Shown here one piece after another: positions 17,196 to 26,166 of a stretch of 64,000 bases of DNA. Location: positions 1 to 64,000 of the forward strand of contig NZ_QHJG01000023.1 in the NCBI RefSeq assembly GCF_003184185.1, read 5' to 3'. The notes beneath the pieces were generated by a model. That model had not been told where the DNA came from. It saw only the letters and a program-made list of their open reading frames with translations, and ran no database searches. A program made the translations under genes and the position numbers. Origin of the DNA: Legionella qingyii (lineage in GTDB: Bacteria; Pseudomonadota; Gammaproteobacteria; Legionellales; Legionellaceae). Position 1 is the stretch's first letter. Every line of letters begins with the position of its first letter.

Positions 17196-17365
17196 TAATT
17201 AAAACGACTCATTAAAAATGCAAGGCATTATATAGGAAGTTGGTGAAGGGCGTTACTGTTTATTTTATCATAAAGCAATAACCTTTGTTACTTTTATGAA
17301 AATCAAGCGGCTCTAGCGCACCAATAATCTCTTCAAGTTACAAGCTACATACTTTTTTGTATTGC

Positions 17366-17426
17366 TATTGACAGGTTTTTGAATCAAATTCAAGAGTGAT
17401 TTGATAGCTAAAAATACCTGTCAATA
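17366..17426. repeat. Nested inverted repeat
   Basis: Outer arms TATTGACAGGT and ACCTGTCAATA are perfectly complementary (11 bp). Inner arms AATCAAAT and ATTTGAT add a second partial stem. The structure lies 12 bp beyond the stop codon of the 113-residue orphan on the minus strand. It may terminate that gene, stabilise its mRNA or represent a small-element relic; no T-run follows on either strand. Confidence 0.5.
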
Positions 17427-17437
17427 ATCTTTTAAAA

Positions 17438-17779
17438 TCATAGAGTTATTGAGCAATCCAAACTGGATACCGTCTCATAGGAATCAGACGGTTTTATTTG
17501 TTTCGGACTCGCAAAAATAGATTTTCTTTTATCTTGTGATTGAAATAATACATCTCGTTTAATGGTTTTTAAAAAGTTATCGAAATCGAGAAAAATTTCA
17601 ATTTTTAATTGATAATCAGATTCTTTGGGATCGCTGTTCTTGTTATAAAATTCAACTGCCTGGCTGCTGAGTCTCATTACTTTTTGCTGTAAATCATTTT
17701 TTGATTTGAAATTGTTGCTGAGTTTCATCGCTTGTTCGGTAAATTCGAGAAATTGAGCTTTGTATTCTTCTATTTTCAT
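17438..17779 (-). CDS. Small hypothetical protein
   Basis: A 113-residue soluble, largely helical protein. I recognise no family. It begins MKIEEYKAQFLEFTEQAMKL behind AAGGATTCATA, has a Lys/Asp-rich amphipathic middle and a Ser-rich C-terminus (KPSDSYETVSSLDCSITL). It has no signal sequence or membrane segment. A monocistronic gene between the APC permease and bolA; its close ribosome site and codon use support it as real. Confidence 0.5.
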   Translation of the reverse strand: MKIEEYKAQFLEFTEQAMKLSNNFKSKNDLQQKVMRLSSQAVEFYNKNSDPKESDYQLKIEIFLDFDNFLKTIKRDVLFQSQDKRKSIFASPKQIKPSDSYETVSSLDCSITL

Positions 17780-17921
17780 TATGAATCCTTTTCAAATTAT
17801 AAAAAGAGGTGTCCTAACCTCATGAATAAAAAGCAAAAAGCATGCCGTTTCTTGTTGATTTGAATTAAGAGGACCGCCTGGGTGAAGTATATGCGGTCGT
17901 ACAACTTACTAATGATTAAAA

Positions 17922-18251
17922 CTACGTATTTCTGCGTTCTTTATTAAAACCGCCTTTGCAGGCTGGAGAATTTAAAACACTGTTGCCGCTGCGTTCCCAT
18001 TCATCAGGAGTAAATAAATGCATGCTTAAAGCATGTAATCCAAGCTCAAATTCTTCTTTCAGTAATTGATTTAACAGTCTATGTCGTGCAATTTTCGATA
18101 ACTCGGTAAATCGTGACGAAACAATGGTGAGCTTGAAGTGAGTTTGTGCCCCTTCAGGAACATGATGATTGCCTGATTCATCTTCAACATTTAAATAAAA
18201 AGGAACCAGTTCTTGATTTACTAATTCTTCAATACGATCTTTACGTGACAT
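17922..18251 (-). CDS. bolA: BolA-family protein
   Basis: A BolA/IbaG-type protein of 109 residues. The helix-turn-strand core appears as HFKLTIVSSRFTELSKIARH followed by RLLNQLLKEEFELGLHALSM. A C-terminal tail of about 25 residues is longer than usual and ends in Arg/Asn. BolA proteins act with monothiol glutaredoxins in iron-sulfur trafficking and in cell-shape or biofilm regulation. ATG at 18251 is preferred over an in-frame TTG two codons earlier. Its neighbour upstream is the type IV pilin, behind a bidirectional terminator. Confidence 0.88.
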   Translation of the reverse strand: MSRKDRIEELVNQELVPFYLNVEDESGNHHVPEGAQTHFKLTIVSSRFTELSKIARHRLLNQLLKEEFELGLHALSMHLFTPDEWERSGNSVLNSPACKGGFNKERRNT

Positions 18252-18283
18252 ATTCAACTCTTGGTTAATTTAAATTTACAATA

Positions 18284-18309
18284 AAAAAGCCGCCCAAAAG
18301 CGGCTTTTT
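18284..18309 (-). terminator. Terminator of the pilin gene
   Basis: AAAAAGCCGC/GCGGCTTTTT stem with loop CCAAAA, 13 bp after the pilin stop on the minus strand. A-run and T-run on both sides let it work in either direction. Confidence 0.85.
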
Positions 18310-18322
18310 AAAAAAGATACGA

Positions 18323-18754
18323 TTAAATTCTGCAGTTTGCGGGGACGTATCGGTCATTGGCCTGTAAATCTACTCTACACGTCCATTCAATTGGATCTGT
18401 TGGTGGTGTTCCAGGAACCAGCGCTGCACCATTCGCTTGTGGAGTTAACGTTAAGACTATATTGTTTGCTGTCGCACGATAAGTAATGGTTATTATCCCA
18501 GTAGCTCCAGCAACATCTACGCTTTGTACATTAGTTGTTGGATTTGTAAAACTCCAACCCAAGCTTAAATCGGCAGCCCCAGTTGACGCGTTTTCAGAAA
18601 CAGTAGTTTTTGCTGAAGAGGCGATACTTAGCCCTTCGGTAACACGTGCTCTAATCACATAATCCTGATACGCAGGAATAGCAATTGCGGCAAGAATACC
18701 AACGATTGCCACCACGATCATTAATTCAATTAAAGTAAAGCCTTTTTGTTTCAT
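18323..18754 (-). CDS. pilE: Type IV pilin (major pilin-like, PilE/PilA)
   Basis: A 143-residue type IVa prepilin. The leader is MKQKG, cleaved before Phe, and the mature start [20 protein letters not shown] carries Glu5, the hallmark of pilins. A head domain follows, rich in Thr/Ala, and two Cys near the C-terminus (TCRVDLQ and ANCRI) form the usual D-region disulfide loop. GGAGCAGATA gives the ribosome site. The pilin polymerises into type IV pili used for adherence, twitching and DNA uptake. A sigma-54 promoter lies 35 bp upstream. Confidence 0.92.
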   Translation of the reverse strand: MKQKGFTLIELMIVVAIVGILAAIAIPAYQDYVIRARVTEGLSIASSAKTTVSENASTGAADLSLGWSFTNPTTNVQSVDVAGATGIITITYRATANNIVLTLTPQANGAALVPGTPPTDPIEWTCRVDLQANDRYVPANCRI

Positions 18755-18788
18755 TATCTGCTCCTAATGATTGGTACAACGATAAACA

Positions 18789-18804
18789 TGCAAATAAAGT
18801 GCCA
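18789..18804 (-). promoter_or_regulatory. rpoN-dependent: Sigma-54 (RpoN) promoter of the pilin gene
   Basis: Read on the minus strand the site is TGGCACTTTATTTGCA, an exact match to TGGCAC-N5-TTGCA. The -12 element ends 34 bp before the pilin start codon, leaving room for a short leader. Such promoters need an enhancer-binding activator; in type IV pilus systems that is often PilR. Confidence 0.9.
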
Positions 18805-18955
18805 TTTATCAATAATTTACAACTCAAATAGGCCAAATACAACCTGCCTTGGCTAAAAAAGGAAGTCCTCTTTACTTGCCTTTGTTGTAATTGTAGCAGA
18901 TGAAGTGATGGGTTGCTTAATTTATAAATGGGATTATTTTCAATAAATTGTGCAC

Positions 18956-18990
18956 TGTAGCGTGGATGACTGCGCTTCATCCAGGCTACA
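18956..18990. repeat. GTAGCCTGG-type palindromic repeat
   Basis: TGTAGCGTGGATG ... CATCCAGGCTACA form an imperfect stem (one mismatch) 9 bp downstream of the phosphofructokinase stop on the minus strand; possible terminator as well as a REP copy. Confidence 0.6.
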
Positions 18991-18999
18991 AATTGAATC

Positions 19000-20238
19000 C
19001 TATTTAAGGACTTTGGGAACTAATTGATTCTTTAAACGCACATAATCAGGTAATCCATTAATGTAGTCTGGATAGGCTTCGCCTTGAATCAGTGGCGACA
19101 AGTATCTTCTGCATGCAGCGGTAATGCTCATTCCATCGGCACCGATATATTCCGCAGGCATCGCTTTTTCCTGATTGGCAACATCGGCTAATGGAACATG
19201 GCCAATAGACCATTGATACGGTTCATCTTGCTCGCGAATGATGATGGGCATGATGGCATTTTGACCTTTTATGGCATATTCTACTGCTGCTTTACCAAGA
19301 GCATAAGCTTGTTCCAGATCCACTTTGGAGGCGATGTGGCGCGCAGCACGCTGTAAATAATCTGCGACAGCCCAGTGGTATTTATAATTCAGTTCGCTTT
19401 TGATGAGCTGGGCAATGACTGGTGCAACACCGCCTAATTGAGCATGACCAAATGCATCACGAAGTCCTGCATCACTTAAGAATTTGCCTTCTGTATTACG
19501 AATTCCTTCTGAAACGACAATCACACAGTAACCATAGGTTTTAACACATTCATCAACCTTACTCAGGAATTTATCCTGTTGAAAAGGGACTTCAGGCAAT
19601 AAAATAATGTGGGGAGGCTCATCAGGATGTTGGCTGGCCAATCCGCTTGCTGCTGCAATCCATCCTGCATGACGTCCCATTACTTCAAGAATAAAGACTT
19701 TTGTTGAGGATGCAGCCATAGACGCAACATCAAAACCTGCTTCTTTGGTTGATACCGCTACATATTTAGCGACCGAACCAAACCCTGGGCAGGCATCTGT
19801 AAAGGGAAGATCATTATCTACAGTTTTGGGTATTCCAATACACGTGATTGGGTATCCCATTTTAGTCCCTAATTGCGATATCTTATGCGCTGTATCTTGT
19901 GAATCGCCACCACCATTATAGAAAAAGTAACCTATATTATGAGCTTTAAACACTTCAATCAGACGTTCATATTCTGCGCCATCATCCTTGAGTTTGTAGC
20001 GACATGAACCGAATGCCCCAGAAGGAGTTTGCAATAATTTGGCAATATCGGCATCACTTTCCAGTGAGGTATCAATAAGCTCTTCGTGTAATGCACCAAT
20101 AATTCCATTTTTGGCTGCATATAGTTTGCCAATGTGTTGCGGATATAACCTGGCGGTTTGCAGCACGCCACACGCAGAAGCATTAATTACGGCGGTGACA
20201 CCACCTGATTGAGCATATATCGCATTTTTTATAGTCAT
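19000..20238 (-). CDS. pfp: Pyrophosphate-dependent 6-phosphofructokinase
   Basis: A 412-residue phosphofructokinase. The signature positions are GGGDSQDT at residues 109-116 and IPKTVDNDL at 136-144, with the catalytic Asp at 141. Asp112 and Lys138 stand where ATP-dependent E. coli PfkA has Gly104 and Gly124; this pair marks the PPi-using type. The enzyme would interconvert fructose 6-phosphate and fructose 1,6-bisphosphate with PPi reversibly in the cytoplasm. CCAGGAGAAAGA provides the ribosome site. It lies 79 bp from letS on the same strand and may be read from the same transcript. Confidence 0.85.
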   Translation of the reverse strand: MTIKNAIYAQSGGVTAVINASACGVLQTARLYPQHIGKLYAAKNGIIGALHEELIDTSLESDADIAKLLQTPSGAFGSCRYKLKDDGAEYERLIEVFKAHNIGYFFYNGGGDSQDTAHKISQLGTKMGYPITCIGIPKTVDNDLPFTDACPGFGSVAKYVAVSTKEAGFDVASMAASSTKVFILEVMGRHAGWIAAASGLASQHPDEPPHIILLPEVPFQQDKFLSKVDECVKTYGYCVIVVSEGIRNTEGKFLSDAGLRDAFGHAQLGGVAPVIAQLIKSELNYKYHWAVADYLQRAARHIASKVDLEQAYALGKAAVEYAIKGQNAIMPIIIREQDEPYQWSIGHVPLADVANQEKAMPAEYIGADGMSITAACRRYLSPLIQGEAYPDYINGLPDYVRLKNQLVPKVLK

Positions 20239-20317
20239 TCTTTCTCCTGGTTAAAGGTCATTGCTCATCGCCATCGAACTCCCGCGGGAGTTGGAAGAAA
20301 TGGGGATAAACAAACAT

Positions 20318-23050
20318 TTAAATTCTTATTTTTTGATTTTCGTACTCACTAATTACAGCATCAATGCTTTGAATTAATTCTGCAAAAGGAGTCGCTAATT
20401 CTTCGATTGAGGCGGCTTGTGCGGCTAGTTTTTCTACATGGACTACTTTTTTCTGTAATGTGGGTACTCCGGAAAAACAACATGCGCCATGAAGCTTATG
20501 CGCCACTTCCCCTAGCTTTTTAATATTTTTATCATGCATTAACTGGATGAATTCTTCACGGTTCTTGTGTAACTCTTCGACAAATCGGGCAAGAAACTCT
20601 TCTGCAAGCGCTTGATTTCCTGATACTTTTTGTACACACAATTGCCAATCAATTGCAGCATGTTTTGCTTTATCGGCAATGCGGATGATGTGAGTCAGTA
20701 ATTGTTTTTCATCTATAGGTTTTTGTAAGCAAAAATCGACTCCGGATTTTTTCAGATCAATACTATTCACATCATTACCATTCGCACTTATTAAAACGAT
20801 GGGCGTATGGCGGTTAAGTTGTGATTTTTGACGAATGAGACGGGATGCTTCTAATCCATTTATTTTAGGCATCTGTAAGTCAAGTAAAATGAGGTCATAC
20901 TTTTTGTCATTACAAGCAGATACTGCCATTTCACCGTCATCAACCGCAGTCATGTTTGCATGAGTACCTAATAAAGAGTTAAGCAGCATCTTGTTCACTG
21001 GATTGTCTTCGGCTATAAGCAAATCAGGTCGCATAAAACGCAATTGTTCCCTTAAGTTATCCAACTCATGATTTGCTGGTTTTTCAACCTGTTCCTGGCT
21101 GGTAAGTGATTCAATAACGTCTTGAAGTTTTTGGATGCTAATTGGTTTATATAAAAAGCCTTGGGCACCAAGCGCGGTATAATCATTAATGAGCCATTTG
21201 GAAATCAATACATAAGGGAAATAATTGTGTTCTGAGATGAGTTTGCTGATTTTTTGCTCATAACCCTTATTGATGTTGAGGAACGCAATTTGACAGTCTT
21301 TGTTATTCTCCAAAGCCTTCTCTAGGTGGTTAAATGAGTTTACTGGGACACAGTGTATTCCCCAATAACCCAAGCCGTTGCATAGTGCTTCCAAGTGCAG
21401 TGAATTATCATCGAAGCACAACATTTTAAAATGCGCGAAGGGGTGTATTTGATTTTTTTCGATTTCATAGGCTGCCAGCTTTTCAACTTTGATATGAGCG
21501 GTAAAGCTTGAGCCTTTATTGAGTTCACTGGTAAAGGAAATACGGCCATGCATTTCTTCACACAGTTTTTTACAAATAACCAAACCAAGGCCCGAGCCGC
21601 CATAACGACGAGTAATGCTTGTATCGGCCTGGTTAAACGCTGTAAATAATTTACTTTGATCTTCAGTAGAAATACCCAGGCCGGTATCCGAAATCGTGAT
21701 GCATAAAGTGTAATCTTTATCCGTTTCCTGCTCTACTTTAGTGCGGACTAATACATAACCATGATCGGTAAATTTAACGGCATTAGTCACCAGATTGGTG
21801 ATAAATTGTTTTATTCTGAAGGGGTCGCCCAACACAATCTTGGGTACATTGACATCGGTTATAGGAATTAAATCAATTCCTTTTTTATGGGCATTGGGTG
21901 CTGCAAGGGTAAGAACTTCATCAATACAATGACGAATATTTAACGGGATGCAATCTAGGTGAAGTTTTCCCGCATCGATTTTGGAAAAATCGAGAATGTC
22001 GTTAATTATTCCTAATAAATCTTGCGCAGAAGCTTTGATCGTTTTGACATAATCCAATTGCAATGGATCCAGTTTGCTTTCCAATAACACATTCGTGAAA
22101 CCAATCACTCCATTCATCGGGGTACGGATTTCATGGCTCATATTGGCAATAAATTCAGATTTTTGTCGGCTTTTTTCTTCTATTTTTTTCTTCTCAAGGG
22201 AGAGTTCGATATTTTTTTCTTCGAGTAACTCGAGACTTTGTTGTAGATCTTCAGTAGCTACTTCAATATGTTGATTTAAATCACGAATTGTTTCGAGGTA
22301 TTTTTTTTGCAAATGCGAACAGCCTTGCTCAATAATGCCTAATTCACCCGGACTGCTTGTTTTTATTTCTGTTTCAAATTCATTGCGCAAAATTTGCTTC
22401 ATGCTTCGACGCAAGCGGGAAATAGGTAAATAAATACGCTTGGAGAGAAAATAATGAATGGTTAATCCCATCAGCAAACCAAATAAAGTAATAAAAATGG
22501 TTACAATGAGCATTTGATAGCGTTTTATTATCATCGAGCGCGTATCAATATCAATAGATAACCACCCTAAAATATCATCCGCCCGCGTGGCCATGGGGCT
22601 TAGGAGCTTCTTGAATGCTGAATTGGAATAAAGATTAAATTTGGGAATAGTGATTGGTGCGATGAAATTGATCGTAAAAGGATTAATTTGCTTGCTTTCA
22701 ATGTAATCCCCCGTAAATTTAGGTGGATCAAATGGTTTACTCAAAGAGTGCTTTCCACCGCGATAGGCAAGTAATTGTCCATCACTACCATAAAAGGCAA
22801 GGGCAATTACTTCCGGATTAATTGTGGATGCATTAATTAAACCCTGTAAGGTACGATCATCACGCCGGAGCATCGCATACTGCGCTGCGGGGAGTAATTG
22901 GCGGATATATGCTTCTCCCAAGCGGGACATATGTTGTTTTAAGTCATTACCAAACAGTCCGTTATAAAAAATAGCGAGAAGCAGGGCGACTAGAAAGGCT
23001 GGAATCAGGGTGGTAATTCTCAGTTGATACTTAATACCAATGCTTTTCAA
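20318..23050 (-). CDS. letS: Tripartite hybrid sensor kinase LetS (BarA family)
   Basis: A 910-residue BarA/GacS-type kinase. The order is: first membrane helix (residues 14-30), a periplasmic domain of about 145 residues, second helix (180-201), HAMP, coiled coil (260-298), HisKA with NMSHEIRTP (His306), HATPase with N-box LVTNAVKF and GGSGLGL (484-490), a degenerate receiver (541-650), a receiver with phospho-Asp724 (LILLDLQMP), and an HPt domain with HKLHG (His851). In L. pneumophila LetS drives the response regulator LetA, which turns on the CsrA-antagonist RNAs that switch cells to the transmissive phase. Start is TTG with GGTGAG upstream. No letA in the window. Confidence 0.9.
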   Translation of the reverse strand: MKSIGIKYQLRITTLIPAFLVALLLAIFYNGLFGNDLKQHMSRLGEAYIRQLLPAAQYAMLRRDDRTLQGLINASTINPEVIALAFYGSDGQLLAYRGGKHSLSKPFDPPKFTGDYIESKQINPFTINFIAPITIPKFNLYSNSAFKKLLSPMATRADDILGWLSIDIDTRSMIIKRYQMLIVTIFITLFGLLMGLTIHYFLSKRIYLPISRLRRSMKQILRNEFETEIKTSSPGELGIIEQGCSHLQKKYLETIRDLNQHIEVATEDLQQSLELLEEKNIELSLEKKKIEEKSRQKSEFIANMSHEIRTPMNGVIGFTNVLLESKLDPLQLDYVKTIKASAQDLLGIINDILDFSKIDAGKLHLDCIPLNIRHCIDEVLTLAAPNAHKKGIDLIPITDVNVPKIVLGDPFRIKQFITNLVTNAVKFTDHGYVLVRTKVEQETDKDYTLCITISDTGLGISTEDQSKLFTAFNQADTSITRRYGGSGLGLVICKKLCEEMHGRISFTSELNKGSSFTAHIKVEKLAAYEIEKNQIHPFAHFKMLCFDDNSLHLEALCNGLGYWGIHCVPVNSFNHLEKALENNKDCQIAFLNINKGYEQKISKLISEHNYFPYVLISKWLINDYTALGAQGFLYKPISIQKLQDVIESLTSQEQVEKPANHELDNLREQLRFMRPDLLIAEDNPVNKMLLNSLLGTHANMTAVDDGEMAVSACNDKKYDLILLDLQMPKINGLEASRLIRQKSQLNRHTPIVLISANGNDVNSIDLKKSGVDFCLQKPIDEKQLLTHIIRIADKAKHAAIDWQLCVQKVSGNQALAEEFLARFVEELHKNREEFIQLMHDKNIKKLGEVAHKLHGACCFSGVPTLQKKVVHVEKLAAQAASIEELATPFAELIQSIDAVISEYENQKIRI

Positions 23051-23212
23051 GATAACTCACCAAATAGTTCGGAAAACTTTTATTTTAGCCGGAGTAGAGT
23101 ACAGTGTAACCTGAAATGATTTGCACAATATCTCAAGTGACTTGCTTCACCCAGGCTGCAAAGTCAGTTATTATAGCCCGATTATTTTATTCCTTACAAT
23201 GTGGAACAGATT

Positions 23213-24628
23213 ATGACAGTTAGAACCCGATTTGCACCAAGCCCAACTGGATTTTTACATGTGGGTGGCGTGAGAACTGCTTTATTTTCATGGCTTTATG
23301 CAAAACGTCATCAAGGTGAGTTTATTTTGCGTATAGAGGACACAGATCAGGAACGTTCTACCAAAGAATCAGTACAAGCTATTCTGGATGGTATGGCTTG
23401 GCTAGGTATGGATTATGCTGAAGGTCCTTTTTATCAAACCCAACGTTATGAACGCTACAATCAGGTGGCGCAACAATTTTTGGATGAAGGAAAAGCTTAT
23501 CGTTGTGAATGCAGTAAAGAGCGCTTAGAAGCGTTACGGACTGAACAATTGGCTGCCAAAGAAAAGCCCCGTTATGATGGTCATTGCCGAGATAAAAACC
23601 TGCCTTTATCGGATAAGCCTTTTGTAATCCGCTTCAAAAATCCCGCTCAAGGGACAGTATCGTTTCACGATGAAGTGTATGGAGAAATCCATGTAGCAAA
23701 TAGCGAATTGGATGACTTGATTTTGGTGCGCTCTGATGGCCACCCAACCTATAATTTTGCCGTAGTTATCGATGATGTAGACATGAATATTACCCATGTA
23801 ATACGTGGGGATGATCACATTAATAACACACCACGGCAAATTAATTTGTTTAAGGCGCTGAATGCTTCTATTCCAGTATTTGCTCATTTGCCTATGATTT
23901 TAGGAGAGGATGGTAAACGTTTGTCTAAAAGACATGGTGCAGTGAGCGTTTTGCAATTTAAAGAGCTAGGTGTTTTGCCTCATGCTTTATTAAATTATTT
24001 AGTGCGTTTGGGCTGGTCTTATGGGGATCAGGAAATCTTCAGTATTAATGAAATGATTGAACGCTTCGATTTAAAGAATGTAAGTCGAGGTGTTTCAAGT
24101 TTTAACTATGAGAAATTGTATTGGTTAAATCAACATTATCAGAAAAATGATCCTGTGGAGGAGGTTGCTGAATCCTTACGTTGGTACTTTGAGCAGGCTG
24201 GCATTGATTTATCCAATGGACCCAAGTTAACTGATCTGGTTTCTATTCAGGCTGAACGGTGCAAAACCTTGGTTGAAATGTGTCAAATGAGTTTATACTT
24301 TTTCACGGACTCGATTGAGTACGATGAAGCTGCAGTCAAAAAACATTTACGCCCCGTGATTTTGGAGCCATTGACTGCACTTTATGAACAGTTGCAAAAA
24401 GTAATTTCTTGGGAAAAAGATCATTTGCAAGAATGCATAAATGATATCAGTGCTCAATTTGATATCAATATGGGGAAGATCGCACAACCTTTGCGGGTCG
24501 CTGTTACGGGATCAAGTATGTCTCCATCTATTGATATGACATTAACCTTATTAGGCCGCGACAGGGTATTAACTCGCCTTAAAAATGCTTTGGAACAGTT
24601 AAAAATCAGAGCTCAAGCAAGTAGCTGA
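23213..24628 (+). CDS. gltX: Glutamate--tRNA ligase
   Basis: A 471-residue class-I aminoacyl-tRNA synthetase. It begins MTVRTRFAPSPTGFLHVGG with the HIGH-like site at the end, and the KMSKS equivalent is KRLSKRHG. The zinc-site stretch reads CECSKERL ... HCRD. The C-terminal anticodon-binding all-helical region is complete, giving the GltX length. ATG 23213 fits the family better than the GTG at 23201. The gene is divergent from letS and followed by a hairpin. Confidence 0.95.
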   Translation: MTVRTRFAPSPTGFLHVGGVRTALFSWLYAKRHQGEFILRIEDTDQERSTKESVQAILDGMAWLGMDYAEGPFYQTQRYERYNQVAQQFLDEGKAYRCECSKERLEALRTEQLAAKEKPRYDGHCRDKNLPLSDKPFVIRFKNPAQGTVSFHDEVYGEIHVANSELDDLILVRSDGHPTYNFAVVIDDVDMNITHVIRGDDHINNTPRQINLFKALNASIPVFAHLPMILGEDGKRLSKRHGAVSVLQFKELGVLPHALLNYLVRLGWSYGDQEIFSINEMIERFDLKNVSRGVSSFNYEKLYWLNQHYQKNDPVEEVAESLRWYFEQAGIDLSNGPKLTDLVSIQAERCKTLVEMCQMSLYFFTDSIEYDEAAVKKHLRPVILEPLTALYEQLQKVISWEKDHLQECINDISAQFDINMGKIAQPLRVAVTGSSMSPSIDMTLTLLGRDRVLTRLKNALEQLKIRAQASS

Positions 24629-24644
24629 TATTCCCTTAATGAAT

Positions 24645-24673
24645 TGCAGGTTGATTTAGAATAGCAACCTGCA
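24645..24673 (+). terminator. Hairpin downstream of gltX
   Basis: A perfect 9-bp stem TGCAGGTTG/CAACCTGCA with an 11-nt loop begins 17 bp after the gltX stop; no T-run follows, so its strength as a terminator is unclear. Confidence 0.5.
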
Positions 24674-24746
24674 GATGTAAACCCGTGTTATATCTCTGTT
24701 CTAATTGATATGACAAACAATTTTAATGCAACAAGGATGGTATCTT

Positions 24747-26009
24747 ATGAAATTAAAATCAAAATTCCTGGGATTAGCCTTAATCACTTCTTTGATTTCG
24801 CCAATATTGTCTGCTGCTTCAGAGACCTCTTCTAATGTTACAAGTCAATTGCAGAAAGAGATTGATAAGTATTATATGAAGTACAATAAAAAGGAAAAAT
24901 TCACTGCTATTGCCGCCTCAGTCCTGATTCCGCAGAATCAGGCAAATTACCAAAAAGAAATTAAGACTGTGGTGCATGGTACCATGGGATATCCTCCATT
25001 ATCCCAAAAGATTACCCCTAGCAATTTATTTGATATTGGCAGTATTACTAAATCTTTTACTGCATTAATTATTCTGCAATTGCAAACAGAAGATAAATTG
25101 TCTCTGGACGATCCTTTGGGTAAATGGTTACCGCAATATCCTAATTGGAAAAATGTTACTTTAAGACAGTTACTGAATATGACCAGCGGAATTCCAAATT
25201 ATTCCGCAGATGATGAGTTCTCTAAGAAAATGGATTCTCATTTGGATACTGTTTGGACTGATGAAGAGTTACTCAAGTATGCTCATCCTGAAAAACCGCT
25301 CGAAAAGAGAAAGGGGAATCTTTATGAGTACTCGAATTCTAATTATATCCTGGCTGCCATGGTTATAGAAAAAGCTACCAATGATACGTTTGCCAACCAG
25401 TTAAAATTGCGAATCATAAATGCTGAAAATGGTTTAAACGATATGTTTTATCTGGCAGGTCCTGATGGTCAATCTCTAGAAAAAATGATTGAGGATCGAA
25501 GGGTTCATGGATATTTTTATGATGAAGAAAAGAATAAATTAATTGATACCTTAAGCAATGATTTATCTTGGGGTGGAGCTGCTGGAGCCATCGTGGGAAC
25601 AACTGAAGATGTCGTACGCTGGGTTCAATTGCTTTATCATGGCACATTAATTAAGCCAACTTTCAGAGAGCGAATTTTAGCTGAATTAGAGTCAGTTGTA
25701 TCGTTGAAAACAGGACTGGCTATTCCTACAGTGACGGAAGAAGATCCCCATGGATTTGGATTGGGTGTTGTATCTATTTACGATAATGAACTTAAGCAGC
25801 GCTTTTGGGTATATAAAGGTAGTACATTAGGATTTCGTGTAATGTATTTTTGGCAACCTTGTAATAATGTGACTACCGTGGTCGCTTTAAATGGTAAGGG
25901 TGGAGAAGGAAATCCTCAATCTAAATTGGGTGATGAGATTATTAAAGCAAACCAAAATTTATATAAAGTAATTTTGAAAAATTACCCTGAATTACAATGT
26001 ATGTCTTAA
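24747..26009 (+). CDS. Secreted class-C beta-lactamase-fold serine hydrolase
   Basis: A 420-residue protein with a signal peptide (MKLKSKFLGLALITSLISPI, cleaved near SAAS). The active-site SxxK is in FDIGSITKSF (Ser99), the Tyr-x-Asn site is YSNSN, and a C-terminal HGFGLGV region is equivalent to KTG. This is the COG1680 beta-lactamase/D-Ala-D-Ala carboxypeptidase/esterase family, acting in the periplasm or outside. The exact substrate is not evident. I chose ATG 24747 because the signal peptide starts there and AAGGA lies 9 bp upstream; ATG 24726 adds a polar extension. Confidence 0.82.
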   Translation: MKLKSKFLGLALITSLISPILSAASETSSNVTSQLQKEIDKYYMKYNKKEKFTAIAASVLIPQNQANYQKEIKTVVHGTMGYPPLSQKITPSNLFDIGSITKSFTALIILQLQTEDKLSLDDPLGKWLPQYPNWKNVTLRQLLNMTSGIPNYSADDEFSKKMDSHLDTVWTDEELLKYAHPEKPLEKRKGNLYEYSNSNYILAAMVIEKATNDTFANQLKLRIINAENGLNDMFYLAGPDGQSLEKMIEDRRVHGYFYDEEKNKLIDTLSNDLSWGGAAGAIVGTTEDVVRWVQLLYHGTLIKPTFRERILAELESVVSLKTGLAIPTVTEEDPHGFGLGVVSIYDNELKQRFWVYKGSTLGFRVMYFWQPCNNVTTVVALNGKGGEGNPQSKLGDEIIKANQNLYKVILKNYPELQCMS

Positions 26010-26022
26010 ATCCCGTTCTTTA

Positions 26023-26048
26023 CCCTTCTCCTGCTTCATGGAGAAGGG
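26023..26048 (+). terminator. Hairpin after the serine hydrolase
   Basis: A perfect stem CCCTTCTCC/GGAGAAGGG with loop TGCTTCAT, 13 bp downstream of the stop. Confidence 0.5.
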
Positions 26049-26166
26049 GCTATCTACCCCTATAAAAACACATTAACTTCAATTATGGATTAGATGATAG
26101 GCGATTGTAGTATCTATATATTTCATGTGGTACAATTTGCGCTCTAAGTTCAAAACATGAGCGCTT

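Noticed and set aside
18726..18980. 84-codon minus-strand frame overlapping the pilin start
   Set aside because: It covers the sigma-54 promoter and a REP copy, lacks a ribosome site and resembles no protein.
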